Part shown: piece after piece, positions 36,751-46,842 of the stretch
How the letters are laid out: each line of letters starts with the position of its first letter
Position numbering within the stretch: the first letter of the stretch is position 1
NCBI RefSeq assembly: GCF_018327705.1
Contig: NZ_BNEM01000001.1
Span: 124,001 to 188,000, forward strand
Length of the DNA: 64,000 nucleotides
Direction of reading: 5' to 3'
DNA from: Catellatospora sp. TT07R-123
GTDB taxonomy: Bacteria > Actinomycetota > Actinomycetes > Mycobacteriales > Micromonosporaceae
Translations under genes and position numbers: made by a program
Notes under the pieces: generated by a model
Told to the model about the DNA's origin: nothing
Databases searched by the model: none
Seen by the model: only the letters and a program-made list of their open reading frames with translations

Positions 36751-39612
36751 GTGGATCTCGGGCAGAGGGTTCGCCTGCTGCGCCAGCAGGCCGGACTCAC
36801 CCAGCCCGAGCTCGCCGAGCGGGCCGGGCTCAGCATCCGCGCCGTGCGCGACATCGAGTCCGGCCGGGTCGACCGGCCCCGCGCGGCCACGATCGGACAG
36901 CTGGCCACCGCGCTCGGCGTCGCCGGGTCCGAGCTGGCCGAACCGCACCCGGCCGGGCGGGTCGAGCAGCCCGGAGTCCACATCGCCGTCCTGGGCCCGC
37001 TGGAGGTCCGGCGCGACGGCCGGCCGGTCGCGATCGGCTCGCCGGTGCAGCGGACGCTGCTGGGACTGCTGGCGCTGCACGCCGGTGAGCCGGTGGGCCG
37101 CGATCAGATCGTCGACGTCCTGTGGGGCGAGGAACCGCCGCGCACCTGCGTGACGCAGCTACAGGTGGCGGTCGGCCGGTTGCGGGACCTGTTCGAGCCG
37201 CGCCGGGGCACCGCACCCGGCACCGTGATCGGTTCGGTGCTCGGCGGCTACCTGCTGACGTGCGGGGTGGACGCGCACCGGTTCGCGCGGCTGGCCGCCG
37301 ACGGCCTGCTGGAGCAGGCGCTGGACCTGTGGCGCGGTCCCGTGCTGGCGGGCGCGGCATACCGGCTGCGCGGGCATCCGGCGGCGGTCCGGCTGGCCCA
37401 GCAGCGCATCGACACGACGCTGCGCTACGCCGAGCAGGCCCCCCGGGACGCGCTGGCCCGGCTGCGGTCGCTGGCCGCCGACGAGCCCCTGCACGAGGCG
37501 CTGCACGCGCGGCTCATGCTGGCCCAGGCCGCCGCCGGTGACCGCGCGGGCGCCCTGTCCGGCTATGCCGAGCTGGCCAAGCGGCTGGCCGAGGATCTCG
37601 GGATCGAACCGTCGGAGCAGCTCCAGCGCATCCACCTGTCGCTGCTGGACGCGGGGCCCGCGCCCGCCGCGGGCGCGGTGCGCCCCGCGCAGCTGCCCGC
37701 CGACGTGCCCCGGTTCGCCGGGCGCGAGGAGCTGCTGGAGCTGCTCGACGGGCTGCTGCCGGACAGCCGGGTCGTGGCGCTGTCCGGCACGGCCGGGGTC
37801 GGCAAGACGGCGCTGGCCGTGCACTGGGCGTACCGGGTGGCCGACCGGTTCCCCGACGGGCAGCTGTACGTGAACCTGCGCGGCTTCACTCCCGGCGCCG
37901 CGCCCGTGGAGCCCGCCGACGCGCTGCGCGGCATGCTGGAGTCGCTGGGCGCCGCCGACGGGCTCCCGCACGATGTGGACGGCCGCTCGGCGCTGCTGCG
38001 CTCGCTGGTGTCCGGGCGGCGGCTGCTGATCGTGCTCGACGACGCCCTCGACGCCGGCCAGGTGCGCCCGCTGCTGCCCGGGGCGCCCGGCTGCCTGGTC
38101 GTGGTGACCAGCCGACGCCAGCTCACCGAGCTGGTCGCCGGGGTCGGCGCCGATCCGGTGCCGCTGGACCCGCTCAGCGACGACGAGGCCTGGCGGCTGC
38201 TGGCCGCGCGGCTGGGCCCGCAGCGGGTCGCCCGGGAGTCGGCCGCGGTGGCCGACCTGATCGGACTGACCGCCCGGCTGCCGCTGACGCTGACGCTGGT
38301 CGCCGCGCAGGCGGTGCTGCGGCCGGGGCTGAGCCTGGCGGCGCTGGGGACCGAGCTGCGGGAGGCGGGCGGTCTCGACGGGTTCACCGGCACCGACATC
38401 CGGGCCGTCTTCACGTCGTCGTACCGGCTGCTCGCCCCGGCGGCGGCCGAGATGTTCCGGCTGCTCGGCCTGCACGCCGGGCCGGACATCGGGGTGGTGG
38501 CGGCGGCCAGCCTGGCCGCAGTGCCGGTCGCGCGGGCGCGGCGGCTGCTGGCGGACCTGGCCGGGGCGCATCTGGTCACCGAGCCGCGGCCGGGCCGCTA
38601 CGGGCTGCACGACCTGCTGCGCGCCTACGCCGTCGAGCTCGCCGGGGACGAGCCCGAGGCCCGGCGGCGGCTGTACGACCACTACGTGCGCACGTGCGAC
38701 GCGGGCGCGATGCTGCTGAACCCGTACCGCGCCCCGGTGGTGCCGCCGGCACCGGTGCCCGGCGCGGTCGCGGTCGAGCTCGGTGGCGCCGAGGCCGCGA
38801 TGACATGGTTCCAGGAGGAGCACGCGGCGCTGGTCGCGACCGTGGACGCCACCGCCGCCACGGGTTTCCCGGAGTACACGGCCGCGCTGGCGGGGGCGTT
38901 GACGACGTTCTTCGACCGGCGGGGGCACTGGTCGGACTGGGCGCGCACCCAGCACGCCGCGGTCGAGGCCGCGCGCGGGGCCGGTGACCGGGTCGGGCAG
39001 GCGCACGCACACCGGCGGCTGGCTCGGGCGTACACCCGGATGTCGCGCAACGACGACGCGCAGGCGCACCTGACCGCGGCGCTGGACCTGTTCGCGGCGC
39101 TGGACGACGGATTCGGGCTGGCCAACTCCTATCTGGACCTGGCCGCGCTGATGGAGAACCAGTCCCGGTACCCCGAGGCGCTCGACTACGCCACCCGGGC
39201 ACTGGGGATCGCCCCGGACAAGCCTTCGCGGGCCAACGCGCACAACTCGATCGGCTGGTACCTGGGGCAGCTCGGGCGGCGGCGGGAGGCGTTCACCCAT
39301 TGCGAGCAGGCGCTGCATCTGCTGCAGGAGCTCGGCAACCGCGACGGTGAGGCGCACGCCTGGGACAGCGTCGGGTTCGCCTACCAGCAGCTGGACGAGC
39401 CGCGCCTGGCCGGGCAGTGCTTCGAGCGGGCGCTGGCGCTCTTCCGGGAGCTGGGCGACCGCTACTACGAGGCGATCGTGCTGACCCACCTGGGTTCGGT
39501 GTCCGGTGACCGGTCGGCGTACGCGGCGGCACTGGCGATCCTGGAGGACCTGGGCCATCCGGGCGCCGACGAGGTCCGGGTGATGCTGGAAGCGGCGCCG
39601 GCACAGGGCTGA
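36751..39612 (+). CDS. SARP-type regulator: XRE-BTAD-NB-ARC-TPR
   Basis: A 953-aa regulator. N-terminal XRE helix-turn-helix ~1-60 (LRQQAGLTQPELAERAGLS); then an OmpR-like winged helix and BTAD ~75-315 (LGPLEVRRDG, a SARP hallmark); NB-ARC with LSGTAGVGKTALAV; TPR repeats over the last ~300 residues (NAHNSIGWYLGQLGRRREAF). SARPs activate specialised metabolite clusters; the extra XRE domain in front is less usual. TACGCT at 36739-36744 ends 6 nt before GTG 36751, supporting this leaderless start; GTG 36718 is the alternative (11 aa longer). Its target could be one of the RiPP or NRPS loci here, but nothing shows this directly. Confidence 0.9.
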   Translation: MDLGQRVRLLRQQAGLTQPELAERAGLSIRAVRDIESGRVDRPRAATIGQLATALGVAGSELAEPHPAGRVEQPGVHIAVLGPLEVRRDGRPVAIGSPVQRTLLGLLALHAGEPVGRDQIVDVLWGEEPPRTCVTQLQVAVGRLRDLFEPRRGTAPGTVIGSVLGGYLLTCGVDAHRFARLAADGLLEQALDLWRGPVLAGAAYRLRGHPAAVRLAQQRIDTTLRYAEQAPRDALARLRSLAADEPLHEALHARLMLAQAAAGDRAGALSGYAELAKRLAEDLGIEPSEQLQRIHLSLLDAGPAPAAGAVRPAQLPADVPRFAGREELLELLDGLLPDSRVVALSGTAGVGKTALAVHWAYRVADRFPDGQLYVNLRGFTPGAAPVEPADALRGMLESLGAADGLPHDVDGRSALLRSLVSGRRLLIVLDDALDAGQVRPLLPGAPGCLVVVTSRRQLTELVAGVGADPVPLDPLSDDEAWRLLAARLGPQRVARESAAVADLIGLTARLPLTLTLVAAQAVLRPGLSLAALGTELREAGGLDGFTGTDIRAVFTSSYRLLAPAAAEMFRLLGLHAGPDIGVVAAASLAAVPVARARRLLADLAGAHLVTEPRPGRYGLHDLLRAYAVELAGDEPEARRRLYDHYVRTCDAGAMLLNPYRAPVVPPAPVPGAVAVELGGAEAAMTWFQEEHAALVATVDATAATGFPEYTAALAGALTTFFDRRGHWSDWARTQHAAVEAARGAGDRVGQAHAHRRLARAYTRMSRNDDAQAHLTAALDLFAALDDGFGLANSYLDLAALMENQSRYPEALDYATRALGIAPDKPSRANAHNSIGWYLGQLGRRREAFTHCEQALHLLQELGNRDGEAHAWDSVGFAYQQLDEPRLAGQCFERALALFRELGDRYYEAIVLTHLGSVSGDRSAYAAALAILEDLGHPGADEVRVMLEAAPAQG

Positions 39613-39874
39613 CACCGCTCCCACCCCCGATAACTGCTGCTGCCGCCGCGGCTCCCCTCTGACCGGGTCGGCACATAGGACGCTACCGCCGCCCGGCAGG
39701 CGGTTCGCTAACCGCGCGCGGCGGCGCCGAACGGCCGGTGAGCTGCGCACGGCCGCCGGACCGGCAGATCCGGGCGGCAGATCGTCGGCAGGGCGTTCAG
39801 GAATGTCCGGTCGGATGATCTTCATCAGGCCGTTTTCCCGTAAAGTCGCCGCGTCCACTACGGGGAGGTCATTC

Positions 39875-40732
39875 ATGGCGCGTCGACGCCTGCTCATCAG
39901 CTGTGCCACCGTTCTGCTGGCCGCCGGTTGCTCGGCGCCGCTGCCGAAGGGCGCCGACGGCGACCTGGGCAACAACTGGCCGGCGGTCGCCGCGCCGAAG
40001 CCGTACGAGCCGAAGGTCGGCACCTGCCTCGACGTCAGCGGCGACCTCGACGCCGCCGCCAAGGACCGCCTCCAGGACGAGGCGGTCAGCTGCACCGAGC
40101 GCCACGACGTGCAGGTCGCGGGCGCCGGCACCCTCGGGCCGGACGGGGCGACCAACGAGGAGCTGACCAAGGACTACCGCGAGTGCGACAAGATGGCCAG
40201 GGCGTTCCTGCACGAGGACTGGCGCAACGGCCGCCTGGAGATCCGGGTCGTGCACGCGAAGACGGCCAAGGAGGCCGACGGCGCCCGCTGGTGGGAGTGC
40301 GTCCTGGTCCCGCAGACCGGCGGTGACTACGGCTCGGCGACCCCCACCACGCTGGACCTCGCCGGCGGCATCCCGAAGGACCTGCGGCTGGGCTGCCAGA
40401 CGGTGAAGGCGACCACCTCGGAGATCACGGACACCACCGAGGTCGACTGCGCCAAGCCGCACCACGCCGAGTACGCCGGAGCGATCGTCTTCCCGGTCGG
40501 CACCCGCTTCCCGGAGTCCGACGCCAGCTGGCGGGTCATCCACAACGGGTGCCGGACCCTGGTCGCCAAGTACGTCGGGACGGCCGAGTCGAAGGTGTGG
40601 TTCTACAGCTCCCCGATGCGCAACAAGGACGCCTGGTCGGGGCTGCGCGACGTGCGCTGCTACGTCTACACGTACCCCAAGACCACGACCGGTTCGGCCA
40701 AGGGCAGGCACGGCAAGGGCATGCCCTGGTAG
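39875..40732 (+). CDS. Septum-formation-family lipoprotein
   Basis: A 285-aa lipoprotein with a short signal peptide and lipobox (LLISCATVLLAAGC). It carries two copies of the septum-formation-type domain: a Cys-containing strand followed by a C-x-x-x-H-D/H pattern (AVSCTERHDVQVAG; CAKPHHAEYAG), with paired Cys likely forming disulfides outside the cell. ATG 39875 has GGGGAGG at 6 nt; a longer frame start at 39803 has none. Members occur across Actinobacteria; the name comes from a Pfam description and the septation role is not well established. Monocistronic, ended by a hairpin. Confidence 0.8.
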   Translation: MARRRLLISCATVLLAAGCSAPLPKGADGDLGNNWPAVAAPKPYEPKVGTCLDVSGDLDAAAKDRLQDEAVSCTERHDVQVAGAGTLGPDGATNEELTKDYRECDKMARAFLHEDWRNGRLEIRVVHAKTAKEADGARWWECVLVPQTGGDYGSATPTTLDLAGGIPKDLRLGCQTVKATTSEITDTTEVDCAKPHHAEYAGAIVFPVGTRFPESDASWRVIHNGCRTLVAKYVGTAESKVWFYSSPMRNKDAWSGLRDVRCYVYTYPKTTTGSAKGRHGKGMPW

Positions 40733-40780
40733 GACCGGCCTCTCGCCCGGTCCCGAACCACCACCTCGACATCGGATCGC

Positions 40781-40813
40781 CCGCAGGGCCGCGCCGTCGG
40801 CGCGGCCCTGCGG
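40781..40813 (+). terminator. Hairpin after the septum-formation-like gene
   Basis: Perfect 15-bp stem (40781-40795 and 40799-40813) closed by a 3-nt loop GTC. Confidence 0.85.
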
Positions 40814-40817
40814 CGTT

Positions 40818-40853
40818 CACATTTCCATCAAAATTCATAAATAAATCAGTCGT
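40818..40853 (+). promoter_or_regulatory. AT-rich promoter region of the sulfatase gene
   Basis: A ~35-bp AT-rich island (including AAATTCATAAATAAATCAG), rare in this genome, lies 75-110 bp upstream of the sulfatase start and after the preceding terminator. CATAAAT or TAAAT could serve as a -10, but no -35 is clear. Confidence 0.35.
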
Positions 40854-40927
40854 TGCCGGAGGAATCCCCTGGTTGTACGGTCGCCCGTGCGGTGGCGCCG
40901 GGTCGCCGCGGAGAGGGGCCGACCGCC

Positions 40928-42922
40928 ATGACCGAACCGAGGATCGACCGGCGCGCCGTCCTGCGCGGGCTCGGCGCCGCCGGGCTGGGTGCCGCCGCGG
41001 GCTGGGCCGCCGGGACCGGCCCCGCCGCGGCGGCGGCACCGCCCAACGTCGTCGTCGTCCTCATCGACGACCTGGCCCGGCGCGAGCTGGGCTGCTACGG
41101 CAACACCTTCAACGAGACGCCGCACATGGACCGGCTGGCCGCCGACGGCACCCGCTTCACCAACGGGTACGCCGCCGCACCGGTCTGCTCGCCGACCCGG
41201 GCCAGCATCATGACCGGCCAGTACCCGGCCCGGGTGGGCATCACCGAGTTCCTCGGGCCCTCCGGCGACGACTTCCTGCCGACCAGCTTCCAGACCCTGC
41301 CCGAGACGCTGCGCGGGGCCGGCTACCGCACCTGCCTGATCGGCAAGTGGCACCTGTCGGAGACGTACACCGGCGATGTCCGCAGCAGGCCGGGCAACCC
41401 GTGGTCGCACGGGTTCACCGACGTCATCGCCTCGGAGCAGAAGTACATCGCCGACGGCGACTACTTCTACCCGTACTTCATGCTGCCGGACCTGCCGCAG
41501 CGCAAGACCGACGAGTACCTGACCGACCGGCTCAACCTGGAGGCGGTCGACTTCATCACCGCCGCCCACCAGCAGGGCGTGCCGTTCTTCCTGTATCTCG
41601 CGCACTACGCGACGCACGCGGCTTTGGCCGCCCCGCAGGCGCTGGTCGACAAGTACGCGGCCAAGCCGGGCGCCGGTCAGCCGGGCCGCAACGCGGTGCT
41701 CGCCGCGATGCTGGAGGTGATCGACGACGGCGTCGGCGCGATCCGGGCGAAGCTGGCGCAGCTCGGCATCGCCGACAACACCGTGATCCTGCTGCTGTCG
41801 GACAACGGCGGCGACGGCGCGGTGGCGCCGAGCACGCCGCTGCGCGGCGCCAAGGCCACGCTGTACGAGGGCGGCGTGCGCGTGCCGATGCTCGCCTACC
41901 ACCCGGCCGGGCCGACCGGGCGCGTCGTTGACACCCCGTTCAGCACGGTCGACTTCATGCCGACGCTGCTGGACACGACCGGCACCGCCCGGCCGGCGGG
42001 TGTCCGGCTGGACGGGGTCAGCTTCGCGGGCCTGCTCACCGGCGGCGCGGCACCGGCGCGCGGCGACCTGTTCTGGGTGTACCCGCACTGGCACAACCCG
42101 GGCGCCCCGACGGCCTCGGTCCGCCGCGGGCAGTACAAGCTGCTGCGGTACCTGCACGACAACCGTACGGAGCTGTACGACCTGGTGGCCGATCCCGGCG
42201 AGGCGACGAACCTGGCCGCGAGCCTGCCCGCCAAGGTGCAGGAACTTCAGGCAGCCCTGGACGCGCACCTGCGCGACGTCGACTTCTTCCCGCCGGAGCC
42301 GTCCCCGGCCAACCTGCCGACGCTCGTGCTGGAACAGGAGTTCGACAGCGGGCTGGGCGGGTTCACCGTGCTGGCCCCGGGGCCGGAGCAGCGGGCGGGC
42401 ACGGTCCAGGCGGCGGGCGGGCTGCTGACCGTCGCGGCCGACGGGGCACCCGCGTTCGCGCTGCTGCGCTCCACCGTGGCGGCGACGCACACCGACGTCG
42501 CGGCGATCGTCAGCCAGCGCACGTACGCCAACGCGGCCACCACCGAGCAGGACACCCTGTTCACCGGGCTGATCAAGGATGCGAACGACTACTTCCTGGT
42601 CTGGTACAACCACCGGCTCAAGCGGACCGGCTGGGACGTACGCGTCGGCGGAACGCTGACCGGCAACCGCGTCACCCAGCTGGACTCGCAGATCAACTAT
42701 CCGGGCCCGAACGCCCGCCTCGCCTGCCAGCTGCACGACGACCAGCTCACCGCGTACGCCATCGCCAACGGCGGCGCCTGGCAGTACCTGTTCACCGCCG
42801 ACGTGGGCCGCTACGCGCGGCTGGACGACCCGGCGGTGCGCGGCCAGTACAAATACGGCTTCGGCGTCCGCCTCGACGGCGGCACGATCGCCGTGGAGCG
42901 CTTCGCCGTGCGCCGCCGCTGA
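40928..42922 (+). CDS. Tat-exported sulfatase with C-terminal beta-sandwich domain
   Basis: A 664-aa type I sulfatase that hydrolyses sulfate esters. The modification motif CSPTRASIMTG is present with Cys87, which must be converted to formylglycine by a maturation enzyme not seen in this window. Other sulfatase motifs: PPNVVVVLIDD (metal Asp), LIGKWHL and LLLSDNGGDG. The N-terminus carries a twin-arginine signal (DRRAVLRGLGAAGLGAAAGW), so it is likely exported folded. Residues ~470-664 form a LamG/concanavalin-like beta-sandwich. The gene faces the GH43 gene across a hairpin. With the GH43 enzyme and the ABC-sulfatase operon it suggests attack on sulfated glycans; the substrate is unknown. 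Confidence 0.92.
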   Translation: MTEPRIDRRAVLRGLGAAGLGAAAGWAAGTGPAAAAAPPNVVVVLIDDLARRELGCYGNTFNETPHMDRLAADGTRFTNGYAAAPVCSPTRASIMTGQYPARVGITEFLGPSGDDFLPTSFQTLPETLRGAGYRTCLIGKWHLSETYTGDVRSRPGNPWSHGFTDVIASEQKYIADGDYFYPYFMLPDLPQRKTDEYLTDRLNLEAVDFITAAHQQGVPFFLYLAHYATHAALAAPQALVDKYAAKPGAGQPGRNAVLAAMLEVIDDGVGAIRAKLAQLGIADNTVILLLSDNGGDGAVAPSTPLRGAKATLYEGGVRVPMLAYHPAGPTGRVVDTPFSTVDFMPTLLDTTGTARPAGVRLDGVSFAGLLTGGAAPARGDLFWVYPHWHNPGAPTASVRRGQYKLLRYLHDNRTELYDLVADPGEATNLAASLPAKVQELQAALDAHLRDVDFFPPEPSPANLPTLVLEQEFDSGLGGFTVLAPGPEQRAGTVQAAGGLLTVAADGAPAFALLRSTVAATHTDVAAIVSQRTYANAATTEQDTLFTGLIKDANDYFLVWYNHRLKRTGWDVRVGGTLTGNRVTQLDSQINYPGPNARLACQLHDDQLTAYAIANGGAWQYLFTADVGRYARLDDPAVRGQYKYGFGVRLDGGTIAVERFAVRRR

Positions 42923-42940
42923 CCCGGCGTCCGGCGAAGG

Positions 42941-42980
42941 CGCGGCCGCCGCCCCGCGCGGGGGCGGGACGGCGGCCGCG
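42941..42980. terminator. Bidirectional hairpin between sulfatase and GH43 genes
   Basis: Perfect 10-bp outer arms CGCGGCCGCC (42941-42950) and GGCGGCCGCG (42971-42980) with further GC pairing inside. It lies between two convergent genes and can end both. Confidence 0.75.
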
Positions 42981-42984
42981 ATGC

Positions 42985-45336
42985 TCACAGACCGGTCACG
43001 GCGTACGTCCGCAGGTAGTCGAACACCGCCGTGGCGCCTGCCTTGTTCATCGAGACGAGCCCGATGCGCACCGGGCCGGTCCGGGGCAGCGACCAGGTGC
43101 CGCCCCAGGTCCAGCTGGTCCCGTTGGTACTCGACGCCATCCGCACGTCGTGCTCCCCCGCGGCCGCGTCGTAGTGGTAGAGCAGCCGAAGCCACAGCGT
43201 GCCCGTGGCCGGGCCGCCGAACATCGGCCGGTTGACCACCGCCTGCGGCGGGGTGGTCGTGGGGCGCGGCCCCTCCTTGGCGAACTCGGTCACGTGCAGC
43301 AGTGCCCCGCCGCCCTGGCTGAGCGGCAGCACCGAGTGGGCGAGCTTGAAGTAGCGGTCGTCGCCCTCGTACAGCACCAACCCGGCCTGCTGATTGCCCG
43401 CAGAGCCGTTGAACTGGAGCTTCGTCTCGACCACGAAGTCGCCCGAGGGCGCGTCGCGCAGCAGCACCGAGGCGGTGTTGGTGCCCTCGAACAGCTCCGC
43501 CGCCTGCGTCGGCCAGGTCAGCGCCCCGCCGGACTCGGTGGCGCCCGCCGCCGGTCCGCGCACCCAGCTCCAGGCCGGATCGGCGGCCTGCGGCGCCCCC
43601 GACCCGCTGAACTCGTCGCTGTACGCGCTGAGCAGCCCGCCCAGCACCGGTTGCGGCACGGTCGCGGTGACCGGCTGGTACAGCGGCGCGGCACCGAGGT
43701 TGTCGGCGGCGCTGACCCCACCGGAGGACACCGCGCCGATGCGCCCGGTGCCCGGCGACCCGGCGGGCAGCGTGATCGTCACCGTGGACACGGCCGTACG
43801 CAGCCGGTCGGGCGTCACCCAGGCCACCAGCGTGCTGCCGCGCCGCTCCACGGCCAGGTTGTGCCACGAGTCGTGGTCGAACGTGGCGGGCAGCGCGCTG
43901 GACAGGGAGGTGACCGCACCGGCCACCCGGGCCTCGACGATCAGCTTCTGCTGGGCGCGGTTGATCCAGGCGACGACGTTGTTGTTCGCGTCGGCGTAGC
44001 TGACGACCAGGCCGACCGCGCCGGAGGTGTTGGCCGTGCCGAGCCGCAGATCGGCCTCGATGCGCAGGTCACCACTGACCGACGCATCGCTGAGCTGGTA
44101 CGCCGTGCCGGTGCCCGCGTACGACAGGTAGCCGTGCGCGTCGGTCTCGCTGGCCAGGCTCCACCCGCCGCTCCAGCCCGACAGGGACCCGGCGTTGAAG
44201 CCGCTGCCCACGGTCCAGGTGGTGACCGGGGCGGGCTGCGCCCCGGTGGACGGACCGGCACCGGCGCGGACCACGGGCCAGCCGTTGATCCAGTCGAGCC
44301 GGTCGATCATGAGCGGGCGGCGGCTGAGGTTGTTCATGGTGCCGCCCCACGGGTTGGTGACCGGCGGGAAGTCCGGGTTCGCCGCCGGGATCGCGTGGTA
44401 GACCAGCCAGTCCTGGCCGGACAGGTCGGTGGCGATGGAGTTGTGGCCGGGGCCGACGAACCCGTTGCCGCTCGCGGCCACGACGATGCCGTCCTTGCTG
44501 GTCAGGTCCATCAGGTTGAGGCCGCTGGGGGTGGTGAACGGCCCGAGCGGGCTGCTCGCCCGGCCGACCTTCACCGTGTAGCCGCTGAACGCGCCCTCGC
44601 AGCAGCCCGCATCGGAGTAGAACAGGTAGTACATGCCGTCGCGGCGGACCACGAACCCGCCCTCCATCCGACGGCCCCGCGCCACCTGGGTGACCGCGCC
44701 GGTCAGCGCGGTGCCCGCGGTGTTGAGCCGGGACACGCAGATGGTGTCGTAGCTGCCCCAGTACAGGTAGCGGTCGCCGTTGATGTCGGTGTACATCGCC
44801 TGGTCGATGGTGCCGCTCGGGCAGCCGCCGGCGCCGCCGGTCACGATCAGGCCGCGGTCGGTCCACGGGCCGGTCGGGGTCGGGGCGGTGGCCAGGGCGA
44901 TGCCGCCGCCGGACAGCGAGTAGGTCAGGTGGTAGCTGCCGTCGACGTAGCGGATGTCGGGCGCCCACGGCCTGGTGCCGCCGGGCCACCAGCCCGGCCG
45001 CCCGGCGAAGGTGAACACGTCCCCGGCGTAGCTCCAGGTCACCATGTCCGGCGAGGTCAGCACCGGCAGGATGTGCTCGACCGAGTCGCCCGCGAGCAGG
45101 CGGACCGGGTTGGTGGTGCCGTAGGCGTACCAGGTGCCGTCCTTGCCGCGGATCATCGCGGGGTCGGGCAGGCTGTCGACGACCCCGGCGCTGACCGGGT
45201 TGGTGTAGGTGGCCGCCGCCAGGGCGGCGGCCTCGGCCCGCGCCGGGGCGGGGACACTGGTCGCGGTCGCGAGCAGGACCAGCGCACCGAGGACCGCGCC
45301 CACCGCGCTGGTCCGTCGGGACGGGATGGTGCGCAC
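42985..45336 (-). CDS. Secreted GH43-family glycoside hydrolase
   Basis: A 783-aa secreted hydrolase with a Sec signal peptide (~1-35). The catalytic five-bladed propeller (~45-370) shows the GH43 triad: base Asp58 (SLPDPAMI), pKa-modulating Asp in WAPDIRYVDG, and acid Glu in RRMEGGFVVRRDG. GH43 enzymes are mainly arabinanases, xylosidases and related exo-enzymes on plant hemicellulose. The C-terminal ~380 residues form two concanavalin-like beta-sandwich domains (VGLVVSYADANNNVVAW; FNGSAGNQQAGLVLYEGDD). GTG 45336 follows GGAGG at 6 nt; an ATG 5 nt upstream is out of frame. Divergent from the ROK-ABC operon, which may respond to the released sugars. Confidence 0.9.
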   Translation of the reverse strand: MRTIPSRRTSAVGAVLGALVLLATATSVPAPARAEAAALAAATYTNPVSAGVVDSLPDPAMIRGKDGTWYAYGTTNPVRLLAGDSVEHILPVLTSPDMVTWSYAGDVFTFAGRPGWWPGGTRPWAPDIRYVDGSYHLTYSLSGGGIALATAPTPTGPWTDRGLIVTGGAGGCPSGTIDQAMYTDINGDRYLYWGSYDTICVSRLNTAGTALTGAVTQVARGRRMEGGFVVRRDGMYYLFYSDAGCCEGAFSGYTVKVGRASSPLGPFTTPSGLNLMDLTSKDGIVVAASGNGFVGPGHNSIATDLSGQDWLVYHAIPAANPDFPPVTNPWGGTMNNLSRRPLMIDRLDWINGWPVVRAGAGPSTGAQPAPVTTWTVGSGFNAGSLSGWSGGWSLASETDAHGYLSYAGTGTAYQLSDASVSGDLRIEADLRLGTANTSGAVGLVVSYADANNNVVAWINRAQQKLIVEARVAGAVTSLSSALPATFDHDSWHNLAVERRGSTLVAWVTPDRLRTAVSTVTITLPAGSPGTGRIGAVSSGGVSAADNLGAAPLYQPVTATVPQPVLGGLLSAYSDEFSGSGAPQAADPAWSWVRGPAAGATESGGALTWPTQAAELFEGTNTASVLLRDAPSGDFVVETKLQFNGSAGNQQAGLVLYEGDDRYFKLAHSVLPLSQGGGALLHVTEFAKEGPRPTTTPPQAVVNRPMFGGPATGTLWLRLLYHYDAAAGEHDVRMASSTNGTSWTWGGTWSLPRTGPVRIGLVSMNKAGATAVFDYLRTYAVTGL

Positions 45337-45588
45337 CGCATGCCTCCTCTGTCAGCACGCCGCGAGCGCGGCGCTCGTGGCGCCGACAGTAGGTTTCCGG
45401 CATTCTGCCCGCGAGGGTGTGTCGGAATGAAGTTGCCCGGCGCTCGCGCGGGCCGCCGCCACCGGGGCGGATTCCCTGGTGGCCGTCCACTTGCTGCGAA
45501 CGTGCGGGGGCGACAACAGAGGATCTTGCCGGGTTGTGAACATTGTTGGAAGGGTCCGATGAAATGATCGCCGAATTCTGCCGGAGCG

Positions 45589-45617
45589 TTGACGGAAAAA
45601 TCCGGCGCTCATAACTT
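45589..45617 (+). promoter_or_regulatory. Promoter of the ROK-ABC-sulfatase operon
   Basis: TTGACG (45589-45594), a 17-bp spacer and TAACTT (45612-45617) form a near-consensus vegetative sigma promoter, the clearest in the window. TAACTT ends 6 nt before the ROK start codon, so the mRNA is probably leaderless. An autoregulatory ROK site may overlap it. Confidence 0.7.
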
Positions 45618-45623
45618 CGGGCC

Positions 45624-46811
45624 ATGCCACCCGCCAGCGCCGCGCACACGCTCGTACGCCGCTCCCATGAGGAGCGGGTGCTGCGGGTGCTCCAGCAGAC
45701 CGGCGCACTGAGCCGCGGCGAGATAGCCGAGCGGGTCGGGCTGTCGCGCACCACCGTCTCCGACATCACCAGCGACCTGCTGGAACGCGGCGCGATCACG
45801 GTGGTCGACACCGACGCGGCGGACCGGACCGGCAGCGGCCGCCCGGCGGAGCTGCTCGCCCTGGACCCCGGCTCCGGCCAGTTCATGGGCGTCGACTTCG
45901 GACACCGCCGCGTGCACATCGCCGTGGCCGACGCCGCGCACGAGGTGATCGCGGCGGGCACCGCCCACTACCCGCAGGAGGCGCCGTGGGCGGAGCGCTG
46001 CGACGCCGCGCTGCGGCTGGTGGAGCGGCTCACCGCCGAGACCGGGGTGCACTACGGCGCGCTCCAGGCGATCGCGGTCGGGCTGCCGGGCTGGGGCAAC
46101 CGGCTCAGCGCCGACAGCGTCGCCGCCACCTTCCGCGCCCGGTTCGGCGCCCCGGTGACCGTCGACAACCACGTCCGCTACGCCGGGCTGGCCGAGGCGG
46201 CGCGGTCCAGCACCGACACCGCGCAGAACCTCATCTACCTGCGGTTGTCCGACGGCGTCGGCGGCGGGCTGGTGGTCGGCGGACGGCTGGTGCGCGGCGC
46301 GGACGGCCACGCGGGCGAGTTCGGCCACGTCACCGTCGCAGGCGAGGCGGGGGCGCTGTGCCGGTGCGGCAAGCGCGGCTGCGTCGAGACCATCGCCTCG
46401 GTGCCGGCCGTCCTGGCCCGCTGCCGGGAACTGGGCGTGCCGCTGGAGAACCTGGACGACCTGCGCGCCGCCGTCGCGATCGCCCAGCCGACCGTCGAGC
46501 GGGTGCTGCGCGAGGCCGGCACGGCCGTCGGGCGGGTGCTCGGGGCGGCGGCGATGACGCTCAACCCCAGCGAGATCGTGCTCGGCGGCGAGATGGTGAC
46601 CATCGCCCCGGCGCTGCTCCAGCAGGTCGCCTCGACCATCACGTACGAGCTGTCCTGGCTGCCCGACGCGGCTCCCGTGGTGCGCGCCTCGACGCTGGCC
46701 GACTCCGGCGGCGCCCTCGGCGCGATCACCGCCCTGTTCCACGACTCCCCCCTGCTGGCCAGCTACCCGCCGGCCGCCCCTGTCCGACCCCTCCCCGCCC
46801 CTCGGAGCTGA
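45624..46811 (+). CDS. ROK-family transcriptional regulator
   Basis: A 395-aa ROK repressor. Winged HTH ~10-75 ([20 protein letters not shown]) followed by a ROK domain with the zinc motif [14 protein letters not shown] and the conserved [13 protein letters not shown] regulators bind sugars or sugar phosphates and control uptake or catabolic operons, usually as repressors. It heads an operon with the ABC transporter and sulfatase (31 bp to the permease) and is divergent from the GH43 gene, so it probably controls both. The inducing ligand, possibly a released sugar or sulfated sugar, is unknown. Confidence 0.9.
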   Translation: MPPASAAHTLVRRSHEERVLRVLQQTGALSRGEIAERVGLSRTTVSDITSDLLERGAITVVDTDAADRTGSGRPAELLALDPGSGQFMGVDFGHRRVHIAVADAAHEVIAAGTAHYPQEAPWAERCDAALRLVERLTAETGVHYGALQAIAVGLPGWGNRLSADSVAATFRARFGAPVTVDNHVRYAGLAEAARSSTDTAQNLIYLRLSDGVGGGLVVGGRLVRGADGHAGEFGHVTVAGEAGALCRCGKRGCVETIASVPAVLARCRELGVPLENLDDLRAAVAIAQPTVERVLREAGTAVGRVLGAAAMTLNPSEIVLGGEMVTIAPALLQQVASTITYELSWLPDAAPVVRASTLADSGGALGAITALFHDSPLLASYPPAAPVRPLPAPRS

Positions 46812-46842
46812 CCGTGCACCCGACCTCGACGGACGGCGGCCG

